A stretch of DNA of 64,000 bases from assembly GCA_029881995.1 (NCBI GenBank), contig JAOULO010000008.1, positions 1 through 64,000 on the forward strand, given 5' to 3'. Under the pieces are notes generated by a model. It was not told the DNA's origin, ran no database searches, and saw only the letters and a list, made by a program, of their open reading frames with translations. Positions within the stretch are counted from its first letter, which is position 1. Every line of letters starts with the position of its first letter. This DNA is from Gammaproteobacteria bacterium. Lineage in GTDB: Bacteria; Pseudomonadota; Gammaproteobacteria; UBA6429; Thiohalophilaceae. A program made the position numbers and the translations under genes. Shown here in pieces: positions 15,833 through 25,258 of the stretch.

Positions 15833-18800
15833 TGAGTGCGCCACTGGGAATATCCGGGCGTATCGCCCGTGCCTTTTTGACCTCTGAGATCACACCGCTG
15901 CTGGCACTGGTGGGTTTTCTGCTTGGCCTGTTTGCCGTGTTGATCACCCCGCGTGAAGAAGAGCCACAGATCAATGTCACCTTTGCCAATGTCTTTATTG
16001 CCTTCCCCGGTGCCTCAGCCAAAGAGGTGGAAGAACTGGTCAGTACCCCGGCGGAGCAGATTTTATCTGAGCTGGAAGGGTTGAAGCATGTGTATTCTAT
16101 TTCTCGCCCCGGCATGTCTGTACTCACGGTGCAATTCAAAGTCGGTGAAGATCGAACTCAGGCTATTGTACGTCTGTATAACGCTGTCTATTCAAAAGGT
16201 GACTGGTTACCACCGGGCTTAGGTGTGTTGCAACCGATCATCAAACCCAAGGGCATCGATGATGTGCCCATAGTCGGACTAACGCTTTGGAGTGAAGATA
16301 AAAACAAAGGGGCCTATGAGCTACAGCAGGTGGCCCATGCCATGGAGGTGGAATTAAAACGCGTCAAAGGGACGCGGGATATCTACACCCTCGGTGGTTC
16401 GGATAATGTGGTACATGTGCTGCTGGATGCCGATGCCATGCGCGGTTATGACCTGGCACTGGACGACCTGCGCTATGCCTTACAACAAAGTAATGCGACC
16501 CAGCCTTCCGGGTCTCTGGTTGGAAATAATCAGGAGATCGAAGTTCAGGCCGGACAGTTCCTGGCCACGGCCGAAGAAGTTGGCAATCTCATTGTTGCTG
16601 TAAAAGATGGTGAACCGGTTTATTTAAGAGATGTGGCAAAGATAAGGCATGGGCCGGATCAGCCAGAACAATATGCCTGGTTCGGTACGGGCCCGGCAGC
16701 CACACAAAAACAGATTGGGGCGAAGGGTGAATTTCCCTCTGTAACCATAGCGATTGCCAAACAACCCGGCAGTAATGCCGTCGACATCGCCAGCCAGATT
16801 ATGCAACGGGTGGAACAGTTAAAAGGCATTACCATACCCGATGATGTAAATGTCACTATTACTCGTAACTATGGTGAGACTGCCGATGCCAAGGCCAAAC
16901 AACTGATCGGCAAACTGATCTTTGCCACGGCCTTTGTGGTATTGCTGGTGATGGCGGCCCTGGGTAAACGAGAGGCCTTTATTGTGGGGGTGGCGGTGGT
17001 CATTACCCTGGCCATGACCCTGTTTGCGTCCTGGGCCTGGGGTTTTACCCTCAACCGTGTTTCTCTGTTTGCACTGATTTTCTCCATTGGGATTCTGGTC
17101 GATGACGCCATCGTGGTGGTAGAGAATATTCATCGCCACATGCAAATGGGTAATAAGAGCTTACTGGAATCCATCCCCATTGCTGTTGATGAAGTGGGTG
17201 GACCGACTATCCTGGCCACCTTTACGGTGATTGCCGCTCTGTTACCCATGGCCTTTGTGACGGGTCTGATGGGGCCATATATGAGTCCGATTCCCATCAA
17301 TGCCAGTATCGGTATGCTGATCTCCCTGGCCGTGGCCTTTATTGTTACTCCCTGGCTCGCCAACAAGGTACTGGATCAACACCATCATGCCGATCATGTT
17401 GAGAAACCGCTCCCCGCGTGGTTAGTGAATCTTTATCAACAACGCCTGCGTCCGCTCATGGGCCGCTTTAGTGATCGTATTGAAGCCATGGCAAGCAGTT
17501 CTAAAAAGGCCCTCGCCGGTGAAGAAGGTTTGTTACCCCTGTTTGAAAAAGTGGTTGGCCCTTTCCTTGCCGGTAAAGAAGGCAAACGTCGTCGCCATAA
17601 ACTCATGTTGGTGGTGATGGGATTGATTGTCATGTCTGTGGGACTGGCCGTGGTGAAGCTGGTTGTCCTCAAAATGTTGCCGTTTGATAACAAATCCGAG
17701 TTTCAGGTGGTTGTGGACATGCCAGAGGGTACACCCCTTGAGCAGACCACGCGTGTATTGGGTGAGCTGGGACGTTATTTATCAACCGTGCCGGAGGTAA
17801 CGGATTACCAGGTCTATGTTGGTGGCGCTGCACCGATCAATTTTAATGGTCTGGTGCGACAGTATTACCTGCGTCAGGGATCGAATGTGGGGGATATCCA
17901 GGTTAACCTGGTGGACAAGAGTGAGCGTGATCGCAAGAGTCATGAAATTGGCCTGAGTATACGTGAACCTTTGCAGGCGATTGGCAAGCGACTCAATGCC
18001 AATGTCAAAGTGGTGGAAGTACCGCCCGGACCACCAGTAATGTCACCTCTGGTGGCGGAGATCTATGGGCCTACCTATGACGGCCAGTTACAGGTAGCGA
18101 AAAAGATTCGTTCCGTATTTGAATCGACTGCAGACATTGTCGATGTAGATGACAGCCTGGAGGCAGAGACGGCCAAGATCATCTTACGTGTTGATCAACA
18201 AAAAGCAGCCTTACTGGGCGTGTCTCCTCAGGCCGCCGTGCGTGCCGTCTCCACGGTATTAAGTGGTGAGGATGCCAGTTATCTGCATCCAGGAAATCTG
18301 AAATACCCACTACCTATTCGTCTTGAATACCCTGTGGCAGACAAGGCACGCATTGATGATGTCATGCGATTACAGATTCGCAGTCAATCAGGTCAGTTGG
18401 TGGCACTGGGTGATATTGTGAAGCGTATTGCGACAACAAGGGAACAGGCTATATATCACAAGGACATGCTGCCGGTGGTGTTTGTTACTGGTGACATGGC
18501 CGGTGATCTGGACAGTCCTTTATATGGCATGTTTAGTATGCTGGGTAGTTTAGGTGATACACCCGTGGCTTATGGTAATCCCGTTAGCCAGTATCTGATC
18601 TCGCAACCGGATAATCCCTATGAGTACAGTCTCAAGTGGGATGGCGAGTGGCAGGTTACTTACGAAACCTTCCGCGATATGGGGATTGCTTATGGTATTG
18701 GCCTGATCATGATTTATCTGCTGGTGGTAGCCCAGTTCCGTTCCTATCTGGTTCCTCTGGTCATCATGGCACCTATCCCATTAACCATCATCGGTGTGAT

Positions 18801-19161
18801 GCCAGGTCATGCCCTGTTTGGTGCTCAGTTCACGGCAACATCCATGATTGGCATGATCGCCCTGGCCGGAATTATTGTGCGTAACTCGATCCTGTTGGTG
18901 GACTTCATTAACCAGCAACTGGATGAAGGCATGAGCTTTGAAAAGGCCGTGATTCGTTCCGGTGCCGTGCGTGCCAAGCCGATTGCCCTGACCGGGTTGG
19001 CGGCTATGTTGGGTGCCCTGTTTATCCTGGATGATCCTATCTTCAATGGCCTCGCCCTGGCACTAATTTTCGGTATTCTGGTTTCCACTATCCTGACCCT
19101 GGTGGTGATCCCGGTGATGTACTATGCCGTGATGAAAGATCGGCTGGGGCAGAAAGTCTGA
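15832..19161 (+). CDS. RND efflux permease (HAE/AcrB-like superfamily)
   Basis: This 1109-aa inner-membrane proton antiporter is somewhat longer than AcrB (about 1050 aa). It has a first membrane helix near residue 20, a large periplasmic loop, TM2-6 from about 365 (GKLIFATAFVVLLVMAALG), the proton-relay Asp pair in TM4 (FSIGILVDDAIVVVENI), a second periplasmic loop, and the last helices ending VIPVMYYAVMK. A hydrophilic stretch at about residues 530-600 (charged, KEGKRRRHK) accounts for the extra length. Substrate specificity cannot be read; it may export lipophilic compounds. It is coupled to the adaptor upstream. Confidence 0.92.
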   Translation: MSAPLGISGRIARAFLTSEITPLLALVGFLLGLFAVLITPREEEPQINVTFANVFIAFPGASAKEVEELVSTPAEQILSELEGLKHVYSISRPGMSVLTVQFKVGEDRTQAIVRLYNAVYSKGDWLPPGLGVLQPIIKPKGIDDVPIVGLTLWSEDKNKGAYELQQVAHAMEVELKRVKGTRDIYTLGGSDNVVHVLLDADAMRGYDLALDDLRYALQQSNATQPSGSLVGNNQEIEVQAGQFLATAEEVGNLIVAVKDGEPVYLRDVAKIRHGPDQPEQYAWFGTGPAATQKQIGAKGEFPSVTIAIAKQPGSNAVDIASQIMQRVEQLKGITIPDDVNVTITRNYGETADAKAKQLIGKLIFATAFVVLLVMAALGKREAFIVGVAVVITLAMTLFASWAWGFTLNRVSLFALIFSIGILVDDAIVVVENIHRHMQMGNKSLLESIPIAVDEVGGPTILATFTVIAALLPMAFVTGLMGPYMSPIPINASIGMLISLAVAFIVTPWLANKVLDQHHHADHVEKPLPAWLVNLYQQRLRPLMGRFSDRIEAMASSSKKALAGEEGLLPLFEKVVGPFLAGKEGKRRRHKLMLVVMGLIVMSVGLAVVKLVVLKMLPFDNKSEFQVVVDMPEGTPLEQTTRVLGELGRYLSTVPEVTDYQVYVGGAAPINFNGLVRQYYLRQGSNVGDIQVNLVDKSERDRKSHEIGLSIREPLQAIGKRLNANVKVVEVPPGPPVMSPLVAEIYGPTYDGQLQVAKKIRSVFESTADIVDVDDSLEAETAKIILRVDQQKAALLGVSPQAAVRAVSTVLSGEDASYLHPGNLKYPLPIRLEYPVADKARIDDVMRLQIRSQSGQLVALGDIVKRIATTREQAIYHKDMLPVVFVTGDMAGDLDSPLYGMFSMLGSLGDTPVAYGNPVSQYLISQPDNPYEYSLKWDGEWQVTYETFRDMGIAYGIGLIMIYLLVVAQFRSYLVPLVIMAPIPLTIIGVMPGHALFGAQFTATSMIGMIALAGIIVRNSILLVDFINQQLDEGMSFEKAVIRSGAVRAKPIALTGLAAMLGALFILDDPIFNGLALALIFGILVSTILTLVVIPVMYYAVMKDRLGQKV

Positions 19162-19175
19162 GGATTTAAGTCTGG

Positions 19176-19216
19176 TGTTTCGGAGGGGCCTCCAGTACAA
19201 TCCCGCCTCCGAAACA
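19176..19216 (+). terminator. Stem-loop after the RND operon
   Basis: TGTTTCGGAGG (19176-19186) is perfectly complementary to CCTCCGAAACA (19206-19216) across a 19-nt loop. It starts 15 nt past the permease stop, as a terminator would. The missing T-run and large loop make intrinsic termination uncertain; transcript-end protection is an alternative. Confidence 0.4.
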
Positions 19217-19308
19217 TCGGGGCCACCAGCCGATAATCTGCTGCAAACTTCCCCCATCTATTCCCGTTTGTATCAATACTTGGTAATATTGTTCCCTTAG
19301 TTTTCTAA

Positions 19309-19318
19309 TATACGTATA
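19309..19318. promoter_or_regulatory. Palindrome upstream of the LysR gene
   Basis: TATACGTATA is a perfect 10-bp palindrome 43 nt before the LysR start, preceded by CTAATA, which also occurs in the RND operator-like repeat at 14805. It may be an autoregulatory or promoter element. The support is weak. Confidence 0.25.
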
Positions 19319-19360
19319 GATACAAGTTATTAACCACACTAAAGAAGTAAGTTATAGATT

Positions 19361-20296
19361 ATGGCCGATCGTCGATTACAGGTTTTCCACACCGTTGCCC
19401 GTTTGCTCAGCTTTACCAAGGCAGCCGAAGAACTTCACATGACCCAGCCTGCTGTTACCTTCCAGGTGCGTCAGCTGGAAGAGCAATTTAACACCCGTTT
19501 GTTTGATCGTACCCATAATCGAATCAGTCTCACCGATGCTGGTAAACGCGTCTATGATTGTGCAGAACGGATATTTGAGCTCTATGCCGAAATGGATAAT
19601 TCTGTACGAGAACTGACTGGCGATATCAGTGGTGTCTTGATTCTCGGGGCAAGTACAACCGTGGCCGAATATATGTTGCCAGCTCTGCTCGGTGACTTTA
19701 AGGACAAAAACCCGGAAGTCACTATTCGCCTCAAGGTGGCCAATACTGATGGTATTGTGTCTATGGTGGAAAATAACTCTATCGACCTCGGTGTGGTGGA
19801 AGCCCCTGTGAATAATAAGAATCTGGTGGTGGAAAAATGCCGTATGGATCAACTGGTGGTGATTGTTCCACCGAATCATGTGCTGACGAGTGAAACTTCG
19901 ATATCACTTGAAAAACTCATTCAACATCCCTTTATTTGTCGAGAAGAAGGTTCAGGGACTCGCGAGGTCATGATCGAGCATATGAATGATGAAGGCCTCA
20001 ATACCAATGATCTAAATGTCGCCATGGAACTGGGTAGTCTGGAAGCCATTAAGGGTGCTGTTGAAGCCGGTATGGGGGTTTCTATCCTGTCTCGTGCAAC
20101 CATCAGTAAAGAACTGAAGCTGGGATCGCTGGTGGCTATTAATCTGGATCCACCTATTAATCGTCCCTTCTCATTTGTGCATCAGAAACAGAAATTCCGT
20201 GTTCGGGCCATGGAAGAACTGCTCAGTTTTGCGCGTAATTATTGTGAAGAACACAAAAATGATGAGGTAGCTCTTAGCTATAATTCTGTCTCTTAA
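19361..20296 (+). CDS. LysR-family transcriptional regulator
   Basis: This 311-aa regulator has an N-terminal winged helix-turn-helix (RLLSFTKAAEELHMTQPAVTFQVRQL overall; recognition part MTQPAVTFQV) and a periplasmic-binding-type effector domain from about residue 90 (GVLILGASTTVAEYMLPALL). The core GSLEAIKGAVEAGMGVSILS and FICREEGSGTR resemble the CysL/YeiE/selenium-associated branch. The effector is unknown. It lies downstream of, and may regulate, the RND operon, or act on distant genes. The following small gene begins immediately after its stop. Confidence 0.88.
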   Translation: MADRRLQVFHTVARLLSFTKAAEELHMTQPAVTFQVRQLEEQFNTRLFDRTHNRISLTDAGKRVYDCAERIFELYAEMDNSVRELTGDISGVLILGASTTVAEYMLPALLGDFKDKNPEVTIRLKVANTDGIVSMVENNSIDLGVVEAPVNNKNLVVEKCRMDQLVVIVPPNHVLTSETSISLEKLIQHPFICREEGSGTREVMIEHMNDEGLNTNDLNVAMELGSLEAIKGAVEAGMGVSILSRATISKELKLGSLVAINLDPPINRPFSFVHQKQKFRVRAMEELLSFARNYCEEHKNDEVALSYNSVS

Positions 20297-20320
20297 TTGA
20301 GGTGTTGTGGCAGGGCCTGC

Positions 20321-20671
20321 ATGAAGCAATCTGAGAAAAAACTCCTCGAATATTTTCGTAAATTATCCACTCAGGACGCACAAAACCTGTTGAGTTTTGC
20401 TGAATTTCTGGCAGCAAAAAGCCTGCTTGAACCTGATCCTGAAACATTAACTGTCAATAAAATTGAGCGACCCACAGATGAATCTGTGATCGCGGCCATA
20501 AAACGCCTGTCTGCCAGCTATCCCATGCTGGACAAGGGCAAGATGCTAACCGAAACTTCATCATTAATGACACAACATGTCATACAGGGCCGATCAGCCA
20601 TCGAGGTCATTGACGAACTTGAGCTGGTGTTTGAACGCTATTATGATGCCTATAAAGAAGAGTCCGAATAA
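20321..20671 (+). CDS. Small conserved-looking protein of unknown function
   Basis: This protein of about 116 aa is acidic and mainly helical. Its N terminus MKQSEKKLLEYFRKLS leads into DAQNLLSFAEFLAAK, a pattern often seen in small regulatory or DUF2281-like helical proteins, but I cannot assign a family. A later helix, VIDELELVFERYYDAYKE, is amphipathic. ATG 20321 is preferred; an in-frame TTG at 20297 directly abuts the LysR stop. It ends 2 nt before the PerM transporter start, indicating a lysR-orf-perM operon. Confidence 0.6.
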   Translation: MKQSEKKLLEYFRKLSTQDAQNLLSFAEFLAAKSLLEPDPETLTVNKIERPTDESVIAAIKRLSASYPMLDKGKMLTETSSLMTQHVIQGRSAIEVIDELELVFERYYDAYKEESE

Positions 20672-20673
20672 TT

Positions 20674-21768
20674 ATGTTTGAAGTTATCAGTAAATGGTAT
20701 AAGCGTTATTTCTCTGATCCCAATGCCGTGTTGCTGGCATTGTTGTTGATCTTTGGTTTTACGATTGTCCTGACCATGGGGAATATGTTGGCCCCAGCTC
20801 TGGCGGCTATTGTAATAGCCTATCTGCTGGAAGACATTGTCAACATGTGCCGGAAACGTTTTAATCTATCTCGCATGCCTGCAGTCATCATTGTCTTCAG
20901 TGGGTTTATGACATTTGTCATGTTTATCCTGTTTGGTATCGTACCGTTGATTTCTAATCAGATTAAGGAATTAATTAAGGAACTACCGAACTATATTGCA
21001 CAGGGGAAAGAGGCCATTCTGTCTTTGACGCAATACGGTTTTATGAGCAAGCAACAGGTAAATCAGGTTGCAGAAAAAATCGATAATGAGATAGCCCAGA
21101 CCGGCCAACAGTTATTGAGTGCCTCGCTGTCATCAATCCCGGATATGATTACCATCCTGGTCTATCTTATCCTGGTTCCTTTATTGATCTTTTTCTTTTT
21201 GAAAGACAAATGGGTGATCCTGGGCTGGTTATCCCGTTTTCTGCCACAAGAGCGACGTATGGCTTCACAGGTCTGGGAAGAAATGGATCTGCAACTGGGT
21301 AACTATGTGCGTGGCAAGGTCTGGGAAATTCTGATCGTTGCGGTGGTCTGTGTGGTGGTCTTTGGTGCCATGGGGCTGAAGTACGCAATTCTATTATCAG
21401 TGCTGGTTGGCCTATCTGTACTGGTACCTTATATTGGTGCGGCCGTGGTGACTTTTCCCGTAGCCTTTATTGCTTATGTACAGTGGGGTTGGACTTCTGA
21501 GTTTGCTTACCTCATGGTGGCCTATGCCATTATCCAGGGGCTGGATGGGAATGTACTGGTACCGTTACTTTTCTCTGAAGTCGTCAATGTTCATCCCGTC
21601 GCGATCATCGTGAGTATTCTTGTCTTTGGTGGTTTATGGGGATTCTGGGGCGTGTTCTTTGCTATACCCCTGGCGACTCTGGTGGGTGCTACCTTGCGTG
21701 CATTTGCCCTTGCTCCTGAGCATACGGAACAAAAGGGCAGTGAGACTCAAAGTGTATCAGAGGCGTAA
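20674..21768 (+). CDS. AI-2E family (PerM/TqsA-like) membrane transporter
   Basis: This 364-aa polytopic inner-membrane protein has about seven hydrophobic segments, starting with AVLLALLLIFGFTIVLTMG and including LLIFFFLKDKW and the signature GLSVLVPYIGAAVVTFPVAF then VPLLFSEVVNVHP. That is the layout of the AI-2E transporter family, whose members include the autoinducer-2 exporter TqsA and Na+/H+ antiporter-like proteins. The substrate is unknown. The 3' end overlaps the convergent PIN-PhoH gene by 22 bp. Confidence 0.88.
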   Translation: MFEVISKWYKRYFSDPNAVLLALLLIFGFTIVLTMGNMLAPALAAIVIAYLLEDIVNMCRKRFNLSRMPAVIIVFSGFMTFVMFILFGIVPLISNQIKELIKELPNYIAQGKEAILSLTQYGFMSKQQVNQVAEKIDNEIAQTGQQLLSASLSSIPDMITILVYLILVPLLIFFFLKDKWVILGWLSRFLPQERRMASQVWEEMDLQLGNYVRGKVWEILIVAVVCVVVFGAMGLKYAILLSVLVGLSVLVPYIGAAVVTFPVAFIAYVQWGWTSEFAYLMVAYAIIQGLDGNVLVPLLFSEVVNVHPVAIIVSILVFGGLWGFWGVFFAIPLATLVGATLRAFALAPEHTEQKGSETQSVSEA

Positions 21769-23156
21769 TCAGCCAGGCGGGAACGTTCTCCCCTTATCAA
21801 AGTGACATGGCCACTATGGGCCCAGTTTTTAAATCGATCTACAACATAAGTTAGGCCAGATGTTGTTTCGGTGAGATAAGGGGTATCGATCTGAGAGATA
21901 TTACCCAGGCACACGACTTTAGTCCCTGGCCCGGCGCGTGTAATAAGCGTTTTAAGTTGCTTGGGCGTCATATTTTGTGCTTCATCAAGAATAATATATC
22001 GGTTTAAGAAAGTTCGACCACGCATGAAGTTCATGGAGCGAATTTTTATCCGTTTACTTAATAGATCCTGAGTAGCGGCCCGTTCCCAGTCACCGGTAGA
22101 TGCGCCGGGATTAAGTACTTCAAGGTTGTCCATCAGGGCACCCATCCAGGGGGTCATTTTTTCCTCTTCAGTACCGGGCAAGAAACCAATGTCATCACCA
22201 ACCGGGACAGTAACACGGGTCATGATGATTTCCTGGTAACGTTTTTCTTCCAGTGTCTGTTCCAGCCCTGCAGCCAGGGTCAGCAGTGTCTTACCGGATC
22301 CTGCCATGCCTAACAGGCTAACAAAATCAACCTCAGGATCCATTAACAGGTTCAGAGCATAATTTTGTTCACGGTTACGAGCAGTTATACCCCAAACTTT
22401 ATGAGCGGTTGAACTGTAGTCTCGCAAGGTTTCAATGATGGCTTCATTTTTATCCCGAATCTCCCGGACTATGGCTGTGAATCCACCTTCATTTTTACCA
22501 TGTAAAAACTGATTGGGTGACCAGTTTTCTACATCGGGGCCTGTTACTCTATAATAGGTTCGGCCATCTTCGATCCATGAATCCATTTGCGCACCATGTT
22601 CTTCCCAGAAGGCATCATCCAGTTCATGGTGCCCCTTGAACAAAAGGTCAGTGTCATCGAGTACTTTGTCATTGTGATAATCTTCAGCAGAAATGCCTAG
22701 TGCAGTGGCCTTGATACGCAGATTGATATCTTTGGATACCATGCTGATCTTGGTATCGGGTAACTTACCTTGTAGGGCAACTGCTGTGCCCAGGATGTTG
22801 TTATCAGCTTTATTCCCTGGCAGGTATTCTGGCAGGTTCTGAGAAAAGGAACGGGTCTGGAAAAATAATCTCCCTGTACTTTCTTCATTATTAAAGCCAC
22901 TGAGCTGTAAAGGTATCCCCTGTTCGATTTCATCAACCTTAGCATCACTAACCAGTTCGTCCAGAAAACGACTGGCCTGGCGAGCATTGCGTGCTACTTC
23001 TGAACGGCCAATTTTATTATTGTCCAGTTCTTCCAGTACCATCATGGGTAAGAAAATGTCATGTTCCTGAAAACGGAACAGCGCGGTGGGATCGTGTATT
23101 AATACGTTGGTGTCGAGAATAAACAGCCGTTGGCTGGATAATTGTTTGGCATTCAT
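21747..23156 (-). CDS. PIN-PhoH fusion ATPase (PhoH2/YlaK type)
   Basis: This 469-aa protein has an N-terminal PIN ribonuclease domain (FILDTNVLIHDPTALF, LEELDNNK, with further acidic residues to about residue 150) fused to a PhoH ATPase domain (Walker A GMAGSGKTLL, Walker B YIILDEAQNMTPKQ, sensor VCLGNISQID). PhoH2-type proteins are sequence-specific RNA helicase/RNases. This is a paralogue of the single-domain PhoH in the miaB-ybeY cluster at 48.3 kb. Length and motifs are complete. It overlaps the perM-like gene tail to tail. Confidence 0.92.
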   Translation of the reverse strand: MNAKQLSSQRLFILDTNVLIHDPTALFRFQEHDIFLPMMVLEELDNNKIGRSEVARNARQASRFLDELVSDAKVDEIEQGIPLQLSGFNNEESTGRLFFQTRSFSQNLPEYLPGNKADNNILGTAVALQGKLPDTKISMVSKDINLRIKATALGISAEDYHNDKVLDDTDLLFKGHHELDDAFWEEHGAQMDSWIEDGRTYYRVTGPDVENWSPNQFLHGKNEGGFTAIVREIRDKNEAIIETLRDYSSTAHKVWGITARNREQNYALNLLMDPEVDFVSLLGMAGSGKTLLTLAAGLEQTLEEKRYQEIIMTRVTVPVGDDIGFLPGTEEEKMTPWMGALMDNLEVLNPGASTGDWERAATQDLLSKRIKIRSMNFMRGRTFLNRYIILDEAQNMTPKQLKTLITRAGPGTKVVCLGNISQIDTPYLTETTSGLTYVVDRFKNWAHSGHVTLIRGERSRLADYASDTL

Positions 23157-23173
23157 ATAGTTTTAGTTATAGC

Positions 23174-23656
23174 CTACTTTTTATTTTTGTTCATGGCTTT
23201 CACGGTATTTAATACTTCTTCTACGTGACCATCTACTTTAACTTTTCGCCATTCCTGCCTTAATACACCCTTGTCGTCCAGTAAAAAGGTGCTACGCTCG
23301 ATGCCTCGTACTTTTTTACCGTACATGTTTTTCATCTTTATAACATCGAACAGCTTACAAAGCTCTTCTTCATTATCTGATAATAGCTCAAATTTAAAAC
23401 CCTGCTTGGCCTTGAAGTTTTCATGTGACTTTAGACTGTCGCGGGATACTCCGAGAATGATGGTGTTCTGTCTTTTGAATTTGGCATGATTATCACGGAA
23501 GTCCTGTCCTTCACGGGTACATCCTGGGGTACTGTCCTTGGGATAAAAATAAATGACCACATTACTCCCTTTGAGTTTGTTAAGGGAAATAGTTTGTTCG
23601 CCTGTGGCTGGGAGCGAAAAAGCGGGTACTTTTTTGTTTAAAGTAATTCCGGGCAT
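23174..23656 (-). CDS. bcp: Thioredoxin-dependent peroxiredoxin, Bcp/PrxQ family
   Basis: This 160-aa cytoplasmic peroxiredoxin reduces hydroperoxides. The peroxidatic Cys is C46 in YPKDSTPGCTREG. The usual resolving Cys five residues later is Gln (Q51), so the enzyme is 1-Cys-like or uses the distant Cys in ELCKLF. ATG 23656 has TGGAGAA upstream; a start further up would enter the gcvR coding region. It lies 17 nt from the phoH2 gene and directly downstream of gcvR, as in many gammaproteobacteria (gcvR-bcp). Confidence 0.92.
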   Translation of the reverse strand: MPGITLNKKVPAFSLPATGEQTISLNKLKGSNVVIYFYPKDSTPGCTREGQDFRDNHAKFKRQNTIILGVSRDSLKSHENFKAKQGFKFELLSDNEEELCKLFDVIKMKNMYGKKVRGIERSTFLLDDKGVLRQEWRKVKVDGHVEEVLNTVKAMNKNKK

Positions 23657-23675
23657 AATTTCTCCAGTTTGTTGC

Positions 23676-24206
23676 TCAGGCCTTGTAAGGCTCCAGAGCC
23701 GCATCAAGATTGAGTTGTTCACAAAAATCGATAAATTCTTCCCGCAGGTTTGAAATATGGGTATCCGCTGGAATTTCCACGGTCATTTCAAGCGTAAATA
23801 CCGGGGCACCGGTGTGAGCTGCGGCCTGAGAACTGGTGGTCATATCATGGACATTAATCGAGCGCTGAGAAAAGAATTCAGCCAGCTGATAGACGATACC
23901 TGGGTGATCGATAGAGACCACTTCCACGGTGTAAGGCATTTTTCCTTTAGTATCCCCCCGGCCTTCCGTGCGCCTGGTCATAATGGTCAGGCCGGTATTG
24001 TCCTGTAACTTGCCTAATTGGCTTTCCAACTTGGAAAGTCGATCCCAGTTCCCCGTGACTTGCATCAAAATGGCAAATTCACCCCCCAGCACGCTCATAC
24101 GACTGTCTTCGATATTACATTTATTGTTATTAATGGCCTGACTGAGTTTGGCGATCAGGCCGGGCTGGTCTTCACCCAGGGCGGTAAGTACAAGGGAACT
24201 GCTCAT
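23676..24206 (-). CDS. gcvR: Glycine cleavage system repressor GcvR (double ACT)
   Basis: This 176-aa protein is made of two ACT domains: SLVLTALGEDQPGLIAKLSQ (about residues 4-70) and TVEVVSIDHPGIVYQLAEFF (about 90-170). GcvR binds GcvA and represses the glycine cleavage operon in E. coli. It runs divergently from dapA and upstream of bcp, the conserved gammaproteobacterial arrangement. There is no DNA-binding domain, as expected. Confidence 0.9.
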   Translation of the reverse strand: MSSSLVLTALGEDQPGLIAKLSQAINNNKCNIEDSRMSVLGGEFAILMQVTGNWDRLSKLESQLGKLQDNTGLTIMTRRTEGRGDTKGKMPYTVEVVSIDHPGIVYQLAEFFSQRSINVHDMTTSSQAAAHTGAPVFTLEMTVEIPADTHISNLREEFIDFCEQLNLDAALEPYKA

Positions 24207-24307
24207 GATGGGTTACCTAAATGTCATTTCAAACCCCTAATATACTGAAAGCGAGAACTCCGGGGCAACCCATGGCTAAAATGCCTGTCAGGACTGAGGA
24301 TAGCGCT

Positions 24308-24328
24308 TGTCAGGGAGTCATCCCGACA
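24308..24328 (+). other. Small hairpin in the gcvR-dapA divergent region
   Basis: TGTCAGGGA (24308-24316) and TCCCGACA (24321-24328) form an 8-bp stem with one bulged A and a 4-nt loop, 35 nt before the dapA start. It could be a leader structure or operator. The evidence is only structural. Confidence 0.25.
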
Positions 24329-24363
24329 GTACCATGTCGCTTTTATTTGGGTGTGAGGCTTGC

Positions 24364-25239
24364 ATGATTCAGGGCAGCTTAGTGGCATTGGTAACACCAA
24401 TGCTGGATGATGGTTCAGTCGACTCTGGAAGTTTGGCTCAACTTATTGAATTTCATATAGAAAATGGCACGGACGGTATCGTTGCCGTAGGCACCACCGG
24501 AGAGTCCGCTACGCTGGACGAAAAGGAGCACTGTGAGGTGGTCCGCCAGGTGGTGGAAATGGTCGCGGGACGTATCCCAGTCATAGCGGGTACTGGCTCA
24601 AATTCCACCCGCGAAGCCATCAGTCTGACCCAATGTGCCAAACAGGCCGGGGTGGATGCCTGCCTGCTGGTTACACCTTATTACAATAAACCAACTCAGG
24701 AAGGTCTTTACCAGCACTACAAGGCTGTGGCTGAGGCGGTGGATATCCCTCAGATCCTATACAACGTACCGGGGCGAACTTCTGTTGATATGTTGACGGA
24801 AACTGTTGTGCGGTTGTCTAAAGTGAAAAATATTGTTGGTGTCAAGGAAGCGACCGGTGATATCCAGCGGGCCAAAGATATTCTTGCCCAATGTGGTAAT
24901 GAGTTTGCTTTGTATAGTGGAGATGATGCCACGGGCATGGAGTTTATGCTTTCTGGTGGGCATGGGGTGATTTCTGTAACATCCAATGTAGCCCCCAGGA
25001 CTATGCATGAAATGTGTGTTGCTGCAATCGCAGGTGATAGAGAAACCGCAACACTTATTAATGACCGTTTAATGGGCTTGCATAACAAGTTGTTTGTTGA
25101 GGCAAACCCCATTCCGGTTAAATGGGCACTGTACGAAATGGGATTAATACCAAATGGAATTCGGTTACCACTGACTGTTTTGTCAGATTCACAACATGAT
25201 GTCCTTCGGCAGGCCATGCAGCAGGCCGGTGTTATTTAA
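24364..25239 (+). CDS. dapA: 4-hydroxy-tetrahydrodipicolinate synthase DapA
   Basis: This 291-aa TIM-barrel enzyme condenses pyruvate with aspartate semialdehyde, the first committed step of lysine and diaminopimelate synthesis. Visible motifs are LVALVTPM, the substrate loop [25 protein letters not shown] with the catalytic Tyr, and the Schiff-base Lys in [13 protein letters not shown] 24364, with GTGAGG upstream, gives the usual N terminus [13 protein letters not shown]. It heads the dapA-bamC-MBL-purC cluster, similar to E. coli dapA-bamC-purC. Confidence 0.96.
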   Translation: MIQGSLVALVTPMLDDGSVDSGSLAQLIEFHIENGTDGIVAVGTTGESATLDEKEHCEVVRQVVEMVAGRIPVIAGTGSNSTREAISLTQCAKQAGVDACLLVTPYYNKPTQEGLYQHYKAVAEAVDIPQILYNVPGRTSVDMLTETVVRLSKVKNIVGVKEATGDIQRAKDILAQCGNEFALYSGDDATGMEFMLSGGHGVISVTSNVAPRTMHEMCVAAIAGDRETATLINDRLMGLHNKLFVEANPIPVKWALYEMGLIPNGIRLPLTVLSDSQHDVLRQAMQQAGVI

Positions 25240-25258
25240 CTTAAAGAATACAGTAGTA

